From contig CAZECG010000011.1 of the NCBI GenBank assembly GCA_964510535.1, positions 26,786 to 90,785 of the forward strand: 64,000 nucleotides of DNA. The letters are read 5' to 3'. The position numbers were made by a program, and so were the translations under genes. This document shows positions 7,980 to 17,157 of the stretch, one piece after another (position 1 is the stretch's first letter; each line of letters starts with the position of its first letter). The notes under the pieces were generated by a model. It saw nothing but the letters and a program-made list of their open reading frames with translations. It was not told the DNA's origin and did not search any database. Source of the DNA: JAJPXC01 sp964510535. Lineage in GTDB: Bacteria; Bacteroidota; Bacteroidia; Bacteroidales; Muribaculaceae.

Positions 7980-10900
7980 ATGCTCACCCTCTACAAAGCG
8001 TCGGCAGGCTCGGGGAAGACCTACACACTGACCCGCGAATACATCAAACTACTCCTTGGCAGGAAAAACAAGGACACAGGACGCTATACACTGCGCCGGA
8101 GCGGCGGAAACGCCCACCGCAACATCCTCGCCGTCACATTCACCATCGCCGCCACCAATGAAATGAAGCGGCGCATTATCGAACATCTCGAACTGCTCGG
8201 CAACCACTGCAACCGCTCACAGGGGCAGCCGGGCAGCCCCTACATGGAATATCTGACCTCCCTTTACGGTGCCACGCCTGACGAGGTGGCGCAGGCGGCG
8301 CGAGTCGCGCTGAAAGAGCTGCTGATGGATTTCAGCCAGTTTAACATCAGCACAATCGACGCGTTTTTCCAGACGGTGCTGCGCACATTCGCCCGCGAAA
8401 TCGACCTACCCGGCAACTACGAAGTGGAGCTTGACGAGGAACGCGTCACAGGCATAGGTGTCGGCGAAATGATTACGTCGCTCAACTTCCGCGACGACGA
8501 GAAAACGGCAAGGCTCACACGATGGCTCACCAACTTCATGAGCCAAAGCATCGACGAGGGCAAGGGATTCAACCTCTTCAACCGCCAGTCGAGCCTGCAC
8601 GAGGGATTGGTGAGAACCATGAACCAACTGCTTGACGAGACGTTCAAGCTCAACCGCGACCTCATCATCGATTACCTCCAGAGCGACCCCACAAGGCTCG
8701 AACGCTTTGAAAAATCACTGACGGCGGGGATAGCACGCTACAAAGCATCGTTTACCGAGGCTGCCCGCACGATGATGAAAACGATAGCCGACTACGGACT
8801 GACCGACGCCAAGGCTATCAACGCCCACCTGCTGAAATTCATAGCGCGCGCCGCCGAGGGATGGCAAGAAAAGCTGACCGCGACCCTTCGTCCCGCAACC
8901 GAGAACCCCGGCAAACGCTACACCGCCGCATTCCTTAAAGCCGGCGACCCGCCTCCCGCACTCGACGACACACTCGCCGCCGGATGCGCCGAGATGCTGC
9001 GCTGCCACGCCCGCGCCAACGAGTACAGGCTGCTCCGACGCAACCTCTACAACCTCGGACTGCTTGGCTATCTGATGGACTTCGTCGGCGAATACCGCCG
9101 AGACAACGACATAATACTTCTCTCCGACACCAACGAACTGCTTCGGCGCATAATCCGCGACGACCTGACGCCGTTTATCTACGAGCGCATAGGCTACTTC
9201 CTGAACCACTTCCTGATTGACGAGTTCCAGGACACATCAAGGATGCAATGGGGAAACATGATGCCGCTGCTGCTCGAAAGCCTCTCGCACGGTAACGACA
9301 ACCTCATCATCGGCGACGAGAAACAGTGCATCTACCGCTTCCGCAACTCCGACCCCGACCTGCTCGCGCTCGAAGTCAAGGCCGCCATCGAGGGACGCAT
9401 AGCCGGCACCGTCACAGAGCGGGGAATAGATGTGGCCGACAACACCAACTGGCGCAGCTCGCGCGACATTGTGAGATTCAACAACGCTTTCTTCTCATCA
9501 ATGGCGCGCATAGCCGGAGCGAGCGACACCTACGCCAACCTGACGCAACAGGTATCACCGAAACACATCGACTCGCCGGCCTACATAAGCCTCGCGGCAA
9601 TCGACGAGCCGAAGGGGGGCGAACCTTCGTTTGACACGCTCGCGCTTCAGCGCATGGCCGATGAAATCAAACGCCAGAGACAAGCCGGATACCGAGCCAA
9701 AGATATAGCCGTCATAGTCAGGAGGCGCAGCGAGGGGGAGGCCGTAGTGAACTACCTGCTGCAACTGATGGAAGACCCCACAAGCGGGTTCCCGAGGATG
9801 GAAATCACCTCGAGCGACAGCATCGAACTTCAATCGTCGGCTGCGATAAGGCTAATCATCAGCGTGTTGCAAATCATCGACTCCACCGACGCCACTTCAG
9901 GCTCCCGCCGAAAGACCGCCCGCGAGCTGGCTCGGCTCGTCAACCGCTTTGAATACTTCTACAACCGTGCCAATCTCGACGGCAGCGATGCCCTCGCGAA
10001 AGCACTGACCGACGACGGTGACATATCGGCCCTCGCAGCCGAGGCAGCCAAGATGACCTGCGTCAACCTCCCCTCGATGGTGGAGCGCATAATCTCGCGA
10101 TACCTGTCGCCCCGCGAGATGGAGGAAAACAACATATTCATCTCAGCTTTCCAAGACCAGGTAATCGACTTCTGCTCCCGCGGGCAGAGCGACATCCACT
10201 CATTTCTCCAATGGTGGCAACAGAGCGGCCGACGCAAAAAGCTCGAAACACCAGCCGACATGGACGCGCTCACAGTGATGACAATCCACAAAGTCAAGGG
10301 GCTGCAATACCCTTGCGTCCACATTCCATTCGCCACCTGGGCCATGACCGAATTTTCAGCTCCCGGAAAGGCCAACTACGAATGGTACCGTCTTCCGGCG
10401 ATGGACGGTATAGACCCCGACATCGTGCCGCCACTCATGCCGCTCAACACCGAGGCAGCCCTGGCCGACACAAGGCTTGCCGACTCGCTAAAAGAGATTT
10501 TCGCTCGCCAGCGTGTCGACAACATCAACCTGCTCTATGTAGCCTTCACCCGCGCCGAGCGCGAACTGATAATCACCACAAAGCCCGCGCCTGAGAAAAA
10601 AGCCGACGACGACCGGCCAAAAGGTGAACCGCTGACGCGTTTCATCATCAACGCCATAGAGCAAGCCACCGACGGCGACAACGACCTGTCGCTCAACCTC
10701 GCCAAGCGTTGGGACGGCGAAACGCTCACCATAGGCGCGCCTACCGTACCCGCAGCCGCCGACGGCTCAGACACCGCGCCGCGCGAGACCATGCCCCCCT
10801 ACTCGACCTGCGACCGCGACGATATGTGGCAGCTCACCCGCGTCGACGACCTCTGCGACCGCACCCAGGCCCGAGAGCGAGGCATATTCCTACATGACGT

Positions 10901-11327
10901 GCTGAGCCGTGTGCGCCACCGCCGCGACCTACCGCTCGCAATGCGTCGACGAGCCTACCGCATCGGACTGACAGGCGATGAGGAAACAGCCGCCCTCGAA
11001 ACGCTCACCGCAGCCCTCAACGACCCGAGAGCCGCACACTGGTTTGACGGCTACTCCCGCGTGGTCAACGAGCGCACGATAATGCTCCCCGACGGCAGCC
11101 ACTACCGCCCCGACAGGGTGGTCTGGACCGCCGACGGCACAATCGAGGTTATCGACTACAAATTCGGAGCTGCACACCATGAAAAATATTCGCGGCAGGT
11201 GAAGCGTTATACCGGCTTCTTACAAGAAATCTATCCCGATGCCAACGTGAAAGGCTATTTATGGTATCCCGACAAAAAAATAATCATCGACATCAACACT
11301 GACACCGTCTTGACAACAGGGCGTTAA
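7980..11327 (+). CDS. addA: UvrD-family helicase-nuclease, AddA-type (double-strand break repair)
   Basis: This 1115-residue protein has the superfamily 1A helicase motifs in order: ASAGSGKT (7-14), DEFQDTS (414-420, motif II), GDEKQCIYRFR (motif III), NWRSSRD (motif IV), TIHKVKGLQYPCV (motif V) and AFTRAERE (from about 855, motif VI). The C-terminal end carries a RecB-type PD-(D/E)xK nuclease: GxxxH in RGIFLHD (968-972) and IDYKFG (Asp1059, Lys1061). This layout is that of AddA, which with AddB resects DNA ends before RecA loading. No addB is next to it: SUI1 lies upstream and the convergent xseB downstream. An alternative name would be a stand-alone RecB-like helicase. Confidence 0.88.
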   Translation: MLTLYKASAGSGKTYTLTREYIKLLLGRKNKDTGRYTLRRSGGNAHRNILAVTFTIAATNEMKRRIIEHLELLGNHCNRSQGQPGSPYMEYLTSLYGATPDEVAQAARVALKELLMDFSQFNISTIDAFFQTVLRTFAREIDLPGNYEVELDEERVTGIGVGEMITSLNFRDDEKTARLTRWLTNFMSQSIDEGKGFNLFNRQSSLHEGLVRTMNQLLDETFKLNRDLIIDYLQSDPTRLERFEKSLTAGIARYKASFTEAARTMMKTIADYGLTDAKAINAHLLKFIARAAEGWQEKLTATLRPATENPGKRYTAAFLKAGDPPPALDDTLAAGCAEMLRCHARANEYRLLRRNLYNLGLLGYLMDFVGEYRRDNDIILLSDTNELLRRIIRDDLTPFIYERIGYFLNHFLIDEFQDTSRMQWGNMMPLLLESLSHGNDNLIIGDEKQCIYRFRNSDPDLLALEVKAAIEGRIAGTVTERGIDVADNTNWRSSRDIVRFNNAFFSSMARIAGASDTYANLTQQVSPKHIDSPAYISLAAIDEPKGGEPSFDTLALQRMADEIKRQRQAGYRAKDIAVIVRRRSEGEAVVNYLLQLMEDPTSGFPRMEITSSDSIELQSSAAIRLIISVLQIIDSTDATSGSRRKTARELARLVNRFEYFYNRANLDGSDALAKALTDDGDISALAAEAAKMTCVNLPSMVERIISRYLSPREMEENNIFISAFQDQVIDFCSRGQSDIHSFLQWWQQSGRRKKLETPADMDALTVMTIHKVKGLQYPCVHIPFATWAMTEFSAPGKANYEWYRLPAMDGIDPDIVPPLMPLNTEAALADTRLADSLKEIFARQRVDNINLLYVAFTRAERELIITTKPAPEKKADDDRPKGEPLTRFIINAIEQATDGDNDLSLNLAKRWDGETLTIGAPTVPAAADGSDTAPRETMPPYSTCDRDDMWQLTRVDDLCDRTQARERGIFLHDVLSRVRHRRDLPLAMRRRAYRIGLTGDEETAALETLTAALNDPRAAHWFDGYSRVVNERTIMLPDGSHYRPDRVVWTADGTIEVIDYKFGAAHHEKYSRQVKRYTGFLQEIYPDANVKGYLWYPDKKIIIDINTDTVLTTGR

Positions 11328-11394
11328 AAAACAGACCCGTATTCACATCCCACTCGCCCGGCAAGCCACCGCTGGCGAAAAACTGGGCTGCGGG

Positions 11395-11640
11395 TCACTG
11401 TAGCTGTGAGAGGATGGCTCGCAGCTCCTCATCGGTCGCCGTAAGCCTTGAGCGGCACTCCGCAATCAGTTCAGCGGCACGGCGGGTCAAAGCGGTAAGG
11501 CGGTCTATGTCACACTCATCGCTCTGCATCAGGCGCAAAATCTTCTCAAGCTCACCCATCGCCTGGGCATAGGTCAAATCCTTAACCGGGATGAACGCCG
11601 GGGTTTTCTCTGCTTCCATATGATTTATCTTATCTGTCAT
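11395..11640 (-). CDS. xseB: Exodeoxyribonuclease VII small subunit
   Basis: This 81-residue protein has the typical XseB core DLTYAQAMGELEKILRLMQSDECDIDRLTALTRRAAELI, where family members have the pattern (F)E-ALxELExIVxxLE..xLxLeesl. Several XseB chains bind each large subunit and are needed for degradation of single-stranded DNA. Its start overlaps the stop of xseA by 4 nt, so the subunits are probably translationally coupled. It is convergent with the AddA gene, 67 nt away. Confidence 0.92.
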   Translation of the reverse strand: MTDKINHMEAEKTPAFIPVKDLTYAQAMGELEKILRLMQSDECDIDRLTALTRRAAELIAECRSRLTATDEELRAILSQLQ

Positions 11641-12938
11641 TTTTCTGATTCCACAACTGAGGTCAACACGCCTCCCGCCAAAGTGGTCTCTACGACATCG
11701 CCGACGGCAACCCCAGCGGGCGACGACACGGCACGTCCATTAATACGCGTGATTGAATAGCCGCGGCGCAGCGTGGCCATCGGAGAGAGCGCGTCGAGCA
11801 AACGCTCCGCAGCATCAATCCGTTGAGCCGAGCGCGCCGTCACAGACGCCGCGACAGCCGGCAAATTCTCCGCGATGCTGTCAAGGCGCGCCAACGCCGG
11901 AAGTATACGCCGCGAACTGAGCGACACCGCGACCGACAGAGCATTGCGCAACCGCGCCGAAGCCCGCTCAACCGCCGCCACGGGTGCCACCGGGAGCAAG
12001 CCGGTGTAATATGAAAGCTGCTCCTTGCACCCCGACACGCGGTCGTTGACCACCCGCAGCATCGTCGAGGCAAAATCGGCAAGGCGGTCAAGTTGCGCGA
12101 CACCGCGCCCTATGAGCCACTGCGCAGCCGCCGTGGGGGTCTTGACACGCATATTGGCCACATAGTCAAGCACCGTCACATCGCGCTCATGCCCGATGCC
12201 TATAACGACGGGGAGCGGGAACTGAGCTATATTGGCGGCAAGCTCATAGTTATCAAATGCGGCGAGGTCGCTTGTGGCTCCACCCCCGCGGATAACGACC
12301 GCGCAATCCCAGTCATCAGCCTCAGCGGCAACAAGCTCAAGCGCGGCTATAATCGATGCAGGAGCCTTGTCGCCCTGCATCAAGGCGGGAAACAGCCGCG
12401 TGGAGAAGCGCAGACGGGCATCGTTATGATATAGCTGATTGATGAAGTCGCCATATCCGGCAGCACCGGGAGCGGAAACGACAGCCACTCTCAACGGAGC
12501 CGCCGGCCACTCAAGCTGCCGGTTCATGTCGAGTATGCCCTCTGTCTTCAGCCGGGCCAATATCTCGCGGCGGCGGCGCATGAGGTCGCCGAGGGTGTAT
12601 TCAGGATTTATCGCGGTAATCACAAGCGATAACCCATAGACAGTGTGCATCGTCGCCGACCCGCAGACCATCAGCTTCAACCCAGAGACAAAACGCTGTC
12701 CCGTGGCCGCATAGAACTCCGACATCAGCTTATGATAGCTCCCTGCCCAGATTATGCCCCTCATTCGGGCCACGGTAGCACCGCTGCCCGGGTCTTTTTC
12801 GAACAATTCCATATAGCAGTGGCCGCCACGTTCGGCGACATCGCTCAACTCGGCTGTCACCCACACATTGGAGGTGGACGGCACGGTCACCAAAGAGGCT
12901 AAGCGGCGGGTGAACTGCAACAGCGACAGGGTCTCCAT
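11637..12938 (-). CDS. xseA: Exodeoxyribonuclease VII large subunit
   Basis: This is a 433-residue nuclease large subunit. An N-terminal OB-fold (about 10-105, with NVWVTAELSDV and HCYMELFEKD) is followed by the catalytic region with the family signature: VIRGGGATSDLAAFDNYELA, then GIGHERDVTVLDYVANMRVKTPTAAA, then a long coiled coil to about residue 390. The frame is open 15 codons further upstream to 12983, but the Met at 12938 is chosen: it gives the family-like start METLSLLQFTRR and lies 8 nt after the stop of the upstream DUF3256 gene. ExoVII trims single-stranded DNA in mismatch repair and recombination. Confidence 0.94.
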   Translation of the reverse strand: METLSLLQFTRRLASLVTVPSTSNVWVTAELSDVAERGGHCYMELFEKDPGSGATVARMRGIIWAGSYHKLMSEFYAATGQRFVSGLKLMVCGSATMHTVYGLSLVITAINPEYTLGDLMRRRREILARLKTEGILDMNRQLEWPAAPLRVAVVSAPGAAGYGDFINQLYHNDARLRFSTRLFPALMQGDKAPASIIAALELVAAEADDWDCAVVIRGGGATSDLAAFDNYELAANIAQFPLPVVIGIGHERDVTVLDYVANMRVKTPTAAAQWLIGRGVAQLDRLADFASTMLRVVNDRVSGCKEQLSYYTGLLPVAPVAAVERASARLRNALSVAVSLSSRRILPALARLDSIAENLPAVAASVTARSAQRIDAAERLLDALSPMATLRRGYSITRINGRAVSSPAGVAVGDVVETTLAGGVLTSVVESEK

Positions 12939-12946
12939 CAGGCTGG

Positions 12947-13594
12947 TTAATCCTTGATAAGTGACATTTTGGTTCCGGTCCAACGATAGCTCAACGATGG
13001 GCGGAGATAAGCCTTAACCTTATCATACTCCTCGGCGGGAATCAGTCCTGCCACATTCTGAGTCAGCGTAAGCGTCCCCGTCGCGGGGTCGATGGTGTAG
13101 GTAGCGGGGACAAACGGGATAAGATTCTCAATATCTTCCATCGCCCTGCGCGCCGACGGTTTCAGCCACTCCACCAAATTCGGAGCCATGAAACGTTTCT
13201 CGTCAAGCCTCTCCCAATCACGGTCATACAGAGCGAGATACCCATCGGAAACCGGTGTGAGGATATCAGCCGTGAGGGCTATGACCGAGTCGCGGTCCGC
13301 AGGGAGGATGGTGATGGTATAGGTCGACACATCCGACATCTTGATTTTCATCTGCATGGGCGACATATCCTCGATGCGGCTTTCGCCTTCAAGCAGATTC
13401 CGCGACGCTGTGCGCGAGCCACTGGCATAGTAATCTATCATGTCGAGGCGAGTCAAATCGGTCAGCATCGGGAACACCTGCCGCGGAGCAGCGGCAAACG
13501 CCCGCGAAGCTGTCAGTTGCGCATTGCCCGACAAGTGAGCCAAAGCCATGACACACAATGTCATCAACAATCGTATTACTCTATCTGTCAACAT
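12947..13594 (-). CDS. DUF3256 family exported protein
   Basis: This 215-residue protein has a signal peptide-like start (MLTDRVIRLLMTLCVMALAHLSGNA) followed by the pattern I associate with DUF3256, a Bacteroidales-only family: FAAAPRQVFPMLTDLTRLDMIDYYASG, a MSDVSTYTITILP strand block, and a C-terminal LSYRWTGTKMSLIK. Its function is not known. It is the first gene of a three-gene run with xseA and xseB (8-nt gap and 4-nt overlap), a conserved kind of neighbourhood that says nothing clear about its role because it is exported while ExoVII is cytoplasmic. Confidence 0.8.
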   Translation of the reverse strand: MLTDRVIRLLMTLCVMALAHLSGNAQLTASRAFAAAPRQVFPMLTDLTRLDMIDYYASGSRTASRNLLEGESRIEDMSPMQMKIKMSDVSTYTITILPADRDSVIALTADILTPVSDGYLALYDRDWERLDEKRFMAPNLVEWLKPSARRAMEDIENLIPFVPATYTIDPATGTLTLTQNVAGLIPAEEYDKVKAYLRPSLSYRWTGTKMSLIKD

Positions 13595-13617
13595 CTTCTA
13601 TCAAACAGTCATATCAT

Positions 13618-15462
13618 TTAGCGACGTTTTTTGCCACCTCCCCGGCCTTTCTTTCGGAAAAATTCAAAGGGGGTATCTTCCGAAGCCGCTTCACGCGAGC
13701 GGCGCGTAGCGGCACGGGCGTAGTCCTTGCCGGGTTCAGCCACTTCACTGTAAAGGCGTTTGCCCATAAACTCCGCTCCCTTCAGAGCGTTGACAACGCG
13801 AGCAGCGTCGGCCTTCTTGACATCAAACAGGGAATAGCCCGGCAAGAGGTCGATGCGCCCCACGTCGACACGCTGGCCCGGCACATTCTTGTTGAGGGCC
13901 TCGATGAGGCTGGCGGCAAAGAAACCGTCGCGTTTGCCGACGTTGAGATACACTCGCGCCATCCCCTTCGAAGCGGTGCGGCGGTCTTTTTCCTCCAAGG
14001 TGCGGGGTCCGCGGCTCTCGCGGTCGCGCTTTGCCCCCTTTTCGCCCTTCTCCCGCCGCGGTTTCTCGTCGATGAAGTCGATTTGAGGAGCGTCTTTATA
14101 GTAATCAAGCAGGCGGTTAAACTCTAATGAAAGCACACGTTTCAGCAAATCTTCCTGAGAGAGCCATCCGAGCTTGCGGCTGACCCCGGTAAAATATTTG
14201 TCGATTTCCTCATCGTTGACTTTCACGCGCTCTAAGCGGTCGGCAAGATTGTAAATCTGCTTCTCGATAATCTGCTGCGGAGTAGGCACCTCCTTGCGTT
14301 CAAACGTCTTCCCTATCTTTTTTTCAATCTCCTTGAGTTTGCCTTTCTCGCGCGAATGGATGATAGCCACCGACACGCCGGTTTTACCGGCACGACCGGT
14401 GCGACCCGAACGGTGGGTATAGACCGCCGTATCCTCGGGCAGACCGTAGTTTATGACGTGGGTGAGGTCGTCGACATCAAGCCCGCGGGCTGCCACGTCG
14501 GTAGCCACGAGCATCTGAATCACGCGGTCGCGAAACTTCTTCATCACTATGTCGCGTTGCTGCTGCGACAAGTCACCGTGAAGGGCATCGGCGTTGTAGC
14601 CGTCCTGAATCAGCTTGTCAGCCACCTCCTGAGTGTCGCGGCGCGTGCGGCAGAAGATGATAGCGTAGATGCTGGGGTTATAGTCGGCCACGCGTTTCAG
14701 AGCGAGATATTTGTCGCGGGCGTTGACCATGTAATAGATATGCTTGACGTTTGCCGCCCCCTCGTTGCGCGTCCCGATGACTATCTCGATTGGCTCGCGC
14801 ATATATTTTTTTGCGATTCTGGCGATTTCGGTCGGCATTGTCGCCGAGAACATCAGCATCTTACGCTGCTCCGGGACACTTGCGAGTATCTCGTCAATCG
14901 AATCAAGAAAGCCCATGTTGAGCATCTCATCGGCCTCGTCGAGAATCACCGTATGCACATGGCCGAGTTTCACCACCCCCCTCTTTATCAAATCGATAAG
15001 TCGACCGGGAGTTGCCACGATAATCTGCACACCCTTTTTCAATGCGCGTATCTGGCTCTCGATGCTCGACCCGCCGTAGACGGGCAGGACATTGAGGTTG
15101 GAAATGTATTTTGAAAAATCAGCCAAATCGCTGCCGATTTGTAGACAAAGCTCACGCGTCGGCGACAAAATCAGAGCCTGCGTATCGCAGTTGCCGACAT
15201 CAATGCGCTGAATGACGGGCAGACCGAAAGCAGCCGTCTTGCCCGTACCTGTCTGGGCCAGAGCTACTACATCGTTATCCTCATTGAGAAGGTGCGGAAT
15301 CACGCGCTCTTGCACCGGCATAGGACGTTCAAACCCAAGCTCTTCAACAGCGCGCAACAAGCGGTCGTCGATTCCGAGGTCTTTAAATGATTTTGTTTCA
15401 CGAGCCGTCGCGGCTGGTTGGACCTCATCGGTTCCTTCTGTTATTTTTTCAGTAATATCCAT
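13618..15462 (-). CDS. DEAD-box ATP-dependent RNA helicase (DeaD/CsdA type)
   Basis: This 614-residue helicase has the full DEAD-box motif set: Q motif with Phe26 and Gln51, AQTGTGKTA (69-77), PTRELCLQI, TPGRLID, DEAD (175-178), SAT (206-208), and HRSGRTGRAGKTG in the second RecA domain. Residues about 500-575 (RVYLNVGKRDGF...GRIDLLPGYSLFDV) match the DbpA/CsdA-type RNA-binding domain that directs such helicases to structured RNA, often rRNA. A basic Lys/Arg/Gly-rich tail follows. The start at 15462 (MDITEKITEG) is preferred to an in-frame upstream Met because that extension has no family resemblance. Likely roles are ribosome assembly and cold adaptation. Confidence 0.93.
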   Translation of the reverse strand: MDITEKITEGTDEVQPAATARETKSFKDLGIDDRLLRAVEELGFERPMPVQERVIPHLLNEDNDVVALAQTGTGKTAAFGLPVIQRIDVGNCDTQALILSPTRELCLQIGSDLADFSKYISNLNVLPVYGGSSIESQIRALKKGVQIIVATPGRLIDLIKRGVVKLGHVHTVILDEADEMLNMGFLDSIDEILASVPEQRKMLMFSATMPTEIARIAKKYMREPIEIVIGTRNEGAANVKHIYYMVNARDKYLALKRVADYNPSIYAIIFCRTRRDTQEVADKLIQDGYNADALHGDLSQQQRDIVMKKFRDRVIQMLVATDVAARGLDVDDLTHVINYGLPEDTAVYTHRSGRTGRAGKTGVSVAIIHSREKGKLKEIEKKIGKTFERKEVPTPQQIIEKQIYNLADRLERVKVNDEEIDKYFTGVSRKLGWLSQEDLLKRVLSLEFNRLLDYYKDAPQIDFIDEKPRREKGEKGAKRDRESRGPRTLEEKDRRTASKGMARVYLNVGKRDGFFAASLIEALNKNVPGQRVDVGRIDLLPGYSLFDVKKADAARVVNALKGAEFMGKRLYSEVAEPGKDYARAATRRSREAASEDTPFEFFRKKGRGGGKKRR

Positions 15463-15596
15463 AGAATGTTTATAAATTCCGACAAAGTTACAACAATCGG
15501 GCACAGAAAAAGCCCGACCTGTCAATAATTTTAATGAAACGCGGGAAAATCCGCCGTTACCACCCGCTTTCCAAGCAAAAACGGAGCTTTAGGCCA

Positions 15597-16991
15597 TCAG
15601 AAAGCGTTGGACTCCCCTTTGACCGCATTAAACACCGTGCGCACTATGATTTTCAAATCAAGCAGGAAACTCCAATTCTCGATATACCACACGTCATATT
15701 CCACGCGGCGTTCCATCTGCCACAACTGCTCGGTCAGACCGCGGTAGCCGTTGACCTGAGCCCAGCCGGTAATACCGGGTTTAACCATGTGGCGCACCAT
15801 GTATTTATCGATTATCTTTGAATAATCGGCAGTGTGTTTAAGCATATGCGGCCGGGGGCCAACCACCGACATATCCCCGAGGAAAACATTGATAAACTGC
15901 GGAAGCTCGTCAATCGAGGTATGGCGGAGTATTTCCCCGATGCGCGTCTTACGGGGGTCGTCTTTCTGAGCCTGCTGCACATCGGCCTTGGCATTGACGC
16001 GCATAGTGCGGAACTTCCAGCAATAGAAATCCTTGCCGCGGTAGCCCGTGCGCTTTTGGCGGAAAAAGATCGGACCGGGCGACGACAGTTTAATCGCTAT
16101 CGCAACCGGGATAAACACAATGGGAGAGAAAAGCAGCACAATCGACGAAAACGAAATGTCAAACGCGCGCTTTACGACTCGATTAATCGCCTTTTTGAGC
16201 GGATTGCGCCTGATAGACAACACCGGCACGCGGCCAATGTGGTTCAGCTCGAAAGCCCGAGATATCGTGCGAGGAATCTGAGGCACATAGAAAAATTGCA
16301 CCACACAATCGTCGGCGGCTTTGATAGCTGCGTGCAACGGTTTCTCGCGGCTTCCCGAAATCGTATAGTAGACCTCATCGACATGATTGTCCCTGACATA
16401 AGCTTCAAGCTCGTCGACCGGGCCGAGATATTTGCCCAAAGCCGGCTGCGCGACAGATATGTCATCGTCAAAGAAACCCATCAGCCGGTAGCCAAAACCG
16501 ACATCAGAGGCCATCTCCTCGGCCAAGCGCAACGCCGTGGCATTGCTGCCGACAATCACCACGCGGTTAAAATTACGACCGTGACGCCTTATATGTTTTA
16601 TAGCCAAGCGGCTGACAATCCACCACGCCGGCAACCCCGCCATGCACATTCCATAAAATTCGAGATAAGCGTACCAGGGTATCACCGTTACCGACAAGAA
16701 CGCAAGCATCGACAGGAATGACAAGGCATGGATACCCACGGCCTGAATGGCCGAAAGCACCACATGGTTCATATAGATGGTGCGCTGGTTATGGATGCGC
16801 ACGAGCCAATACATCGCGGGGAAGTATGATATATTCAGCAAAAGCCAAATGATTCTTATGTTGGGGGCAGCGGCTATCTCAGGATTCAGCAATGTCGTAA
16901 TCCAAAACAAGATGTTGATTACAACAAAGTCCATGACTGTGATAGACGCGCTCAAGTAGTTTCCGTATTTTACTTTATGATTGGATGTCAT
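15597..16991 (-). CDS. Undecaprenyl-phosphate glucose/hexose-1-phosphate transferase (WcaJ-like)
   Basis: This 464-residue membrane enzyme would start a surface polysaccharide by moving hexose-1-phosphate to undecaprenyl phosphate. The N-terminal half has four to five hydrophobic helices and a Rossmann-like segment (VVIVGSNATALRLAEEM, about 145-165) typical of the large polyisoprenylphosphate transferases. The catalytic domain (about 265-464) shows KRAFDI, SSPGPIFFRQKRTGYRGKDF, KFRTM, SIDELPQFINV, GDMSVVGPRPH and PGITGWAQVNGYRG. No glycosyltransferase cluster adjoins it, so it is an isolated initiating transferase here. Glucose is the usual substrate of the closest family (TIGR03023-like); specificity is not proven. 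Confidence 0.92.
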   Translation of the reverse strand: MTSNHKVKYGNYLSASITVMDFVVINILFWITTLLNPEIAAAPNIRIIWLLLNISYFPAMYWLVRIHNQRTIYMNHVVLSAIQAVGIHALSFLSMLAFLSVTVIPWYAYLEFYGMCMAGLPAWWIVSRLAIKHIRRHGRNFNRVVIVGSNATALRLAEEMASDVGFGYRLMGFFDDDISVAQPALGKYLGPVDELEAYVRDNHVDEVYYTISGSREKPLHAAIKAADDCVVQFFYVPQIPRTISRAFELNHIGRVPVLSIRRNPLKKAINRVVKRAFDISFSSIVLLFSPIVFIPVAIAIKLSSPGPIFFRQKRTGYRGKDFYCWKFRTMRVNAKADVQQAQKDDPRKTRIGEILRHTSIDELPQFINVFLGDMSVVGPRPHMLKHTADYSKIIDKYMVRHMVKPGITGWAQVNGYRGLTEQLWQMERRVEYDVWYIENWSFLLDLKIIVRTVFNAVKGESNAF

Positions 16992-17157
16992 AATATTTCG
17001 AGGCCATTGTTTTGGCGAATTTGAAAGGCTAACAAAATAGTATCGTTTCGATAAAGGGACCGCTAAACGCGGCTAAAAACCTTTGAGAATATCAAGGGGC
17101 GGTCGTGCCTACCGGCCGCACCCTTGAGATTAGAGAGAACCTGCTTGATGCCTGATG

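Noticed and set aside
14356..15114. 252-codon plus-strand frame opposite the DEAD-box helicase
   Set aside because: Antisense to conserved helicase motifs; composition (His/Val-rich) is typical of a shadow frame.
17091..17128. GC-rich hairpin between the sugar transferase and DUF349 genes as a terminator
   Set aside because: The stem is strong but neither strand has a T-run after it, so it is not annotated as one.
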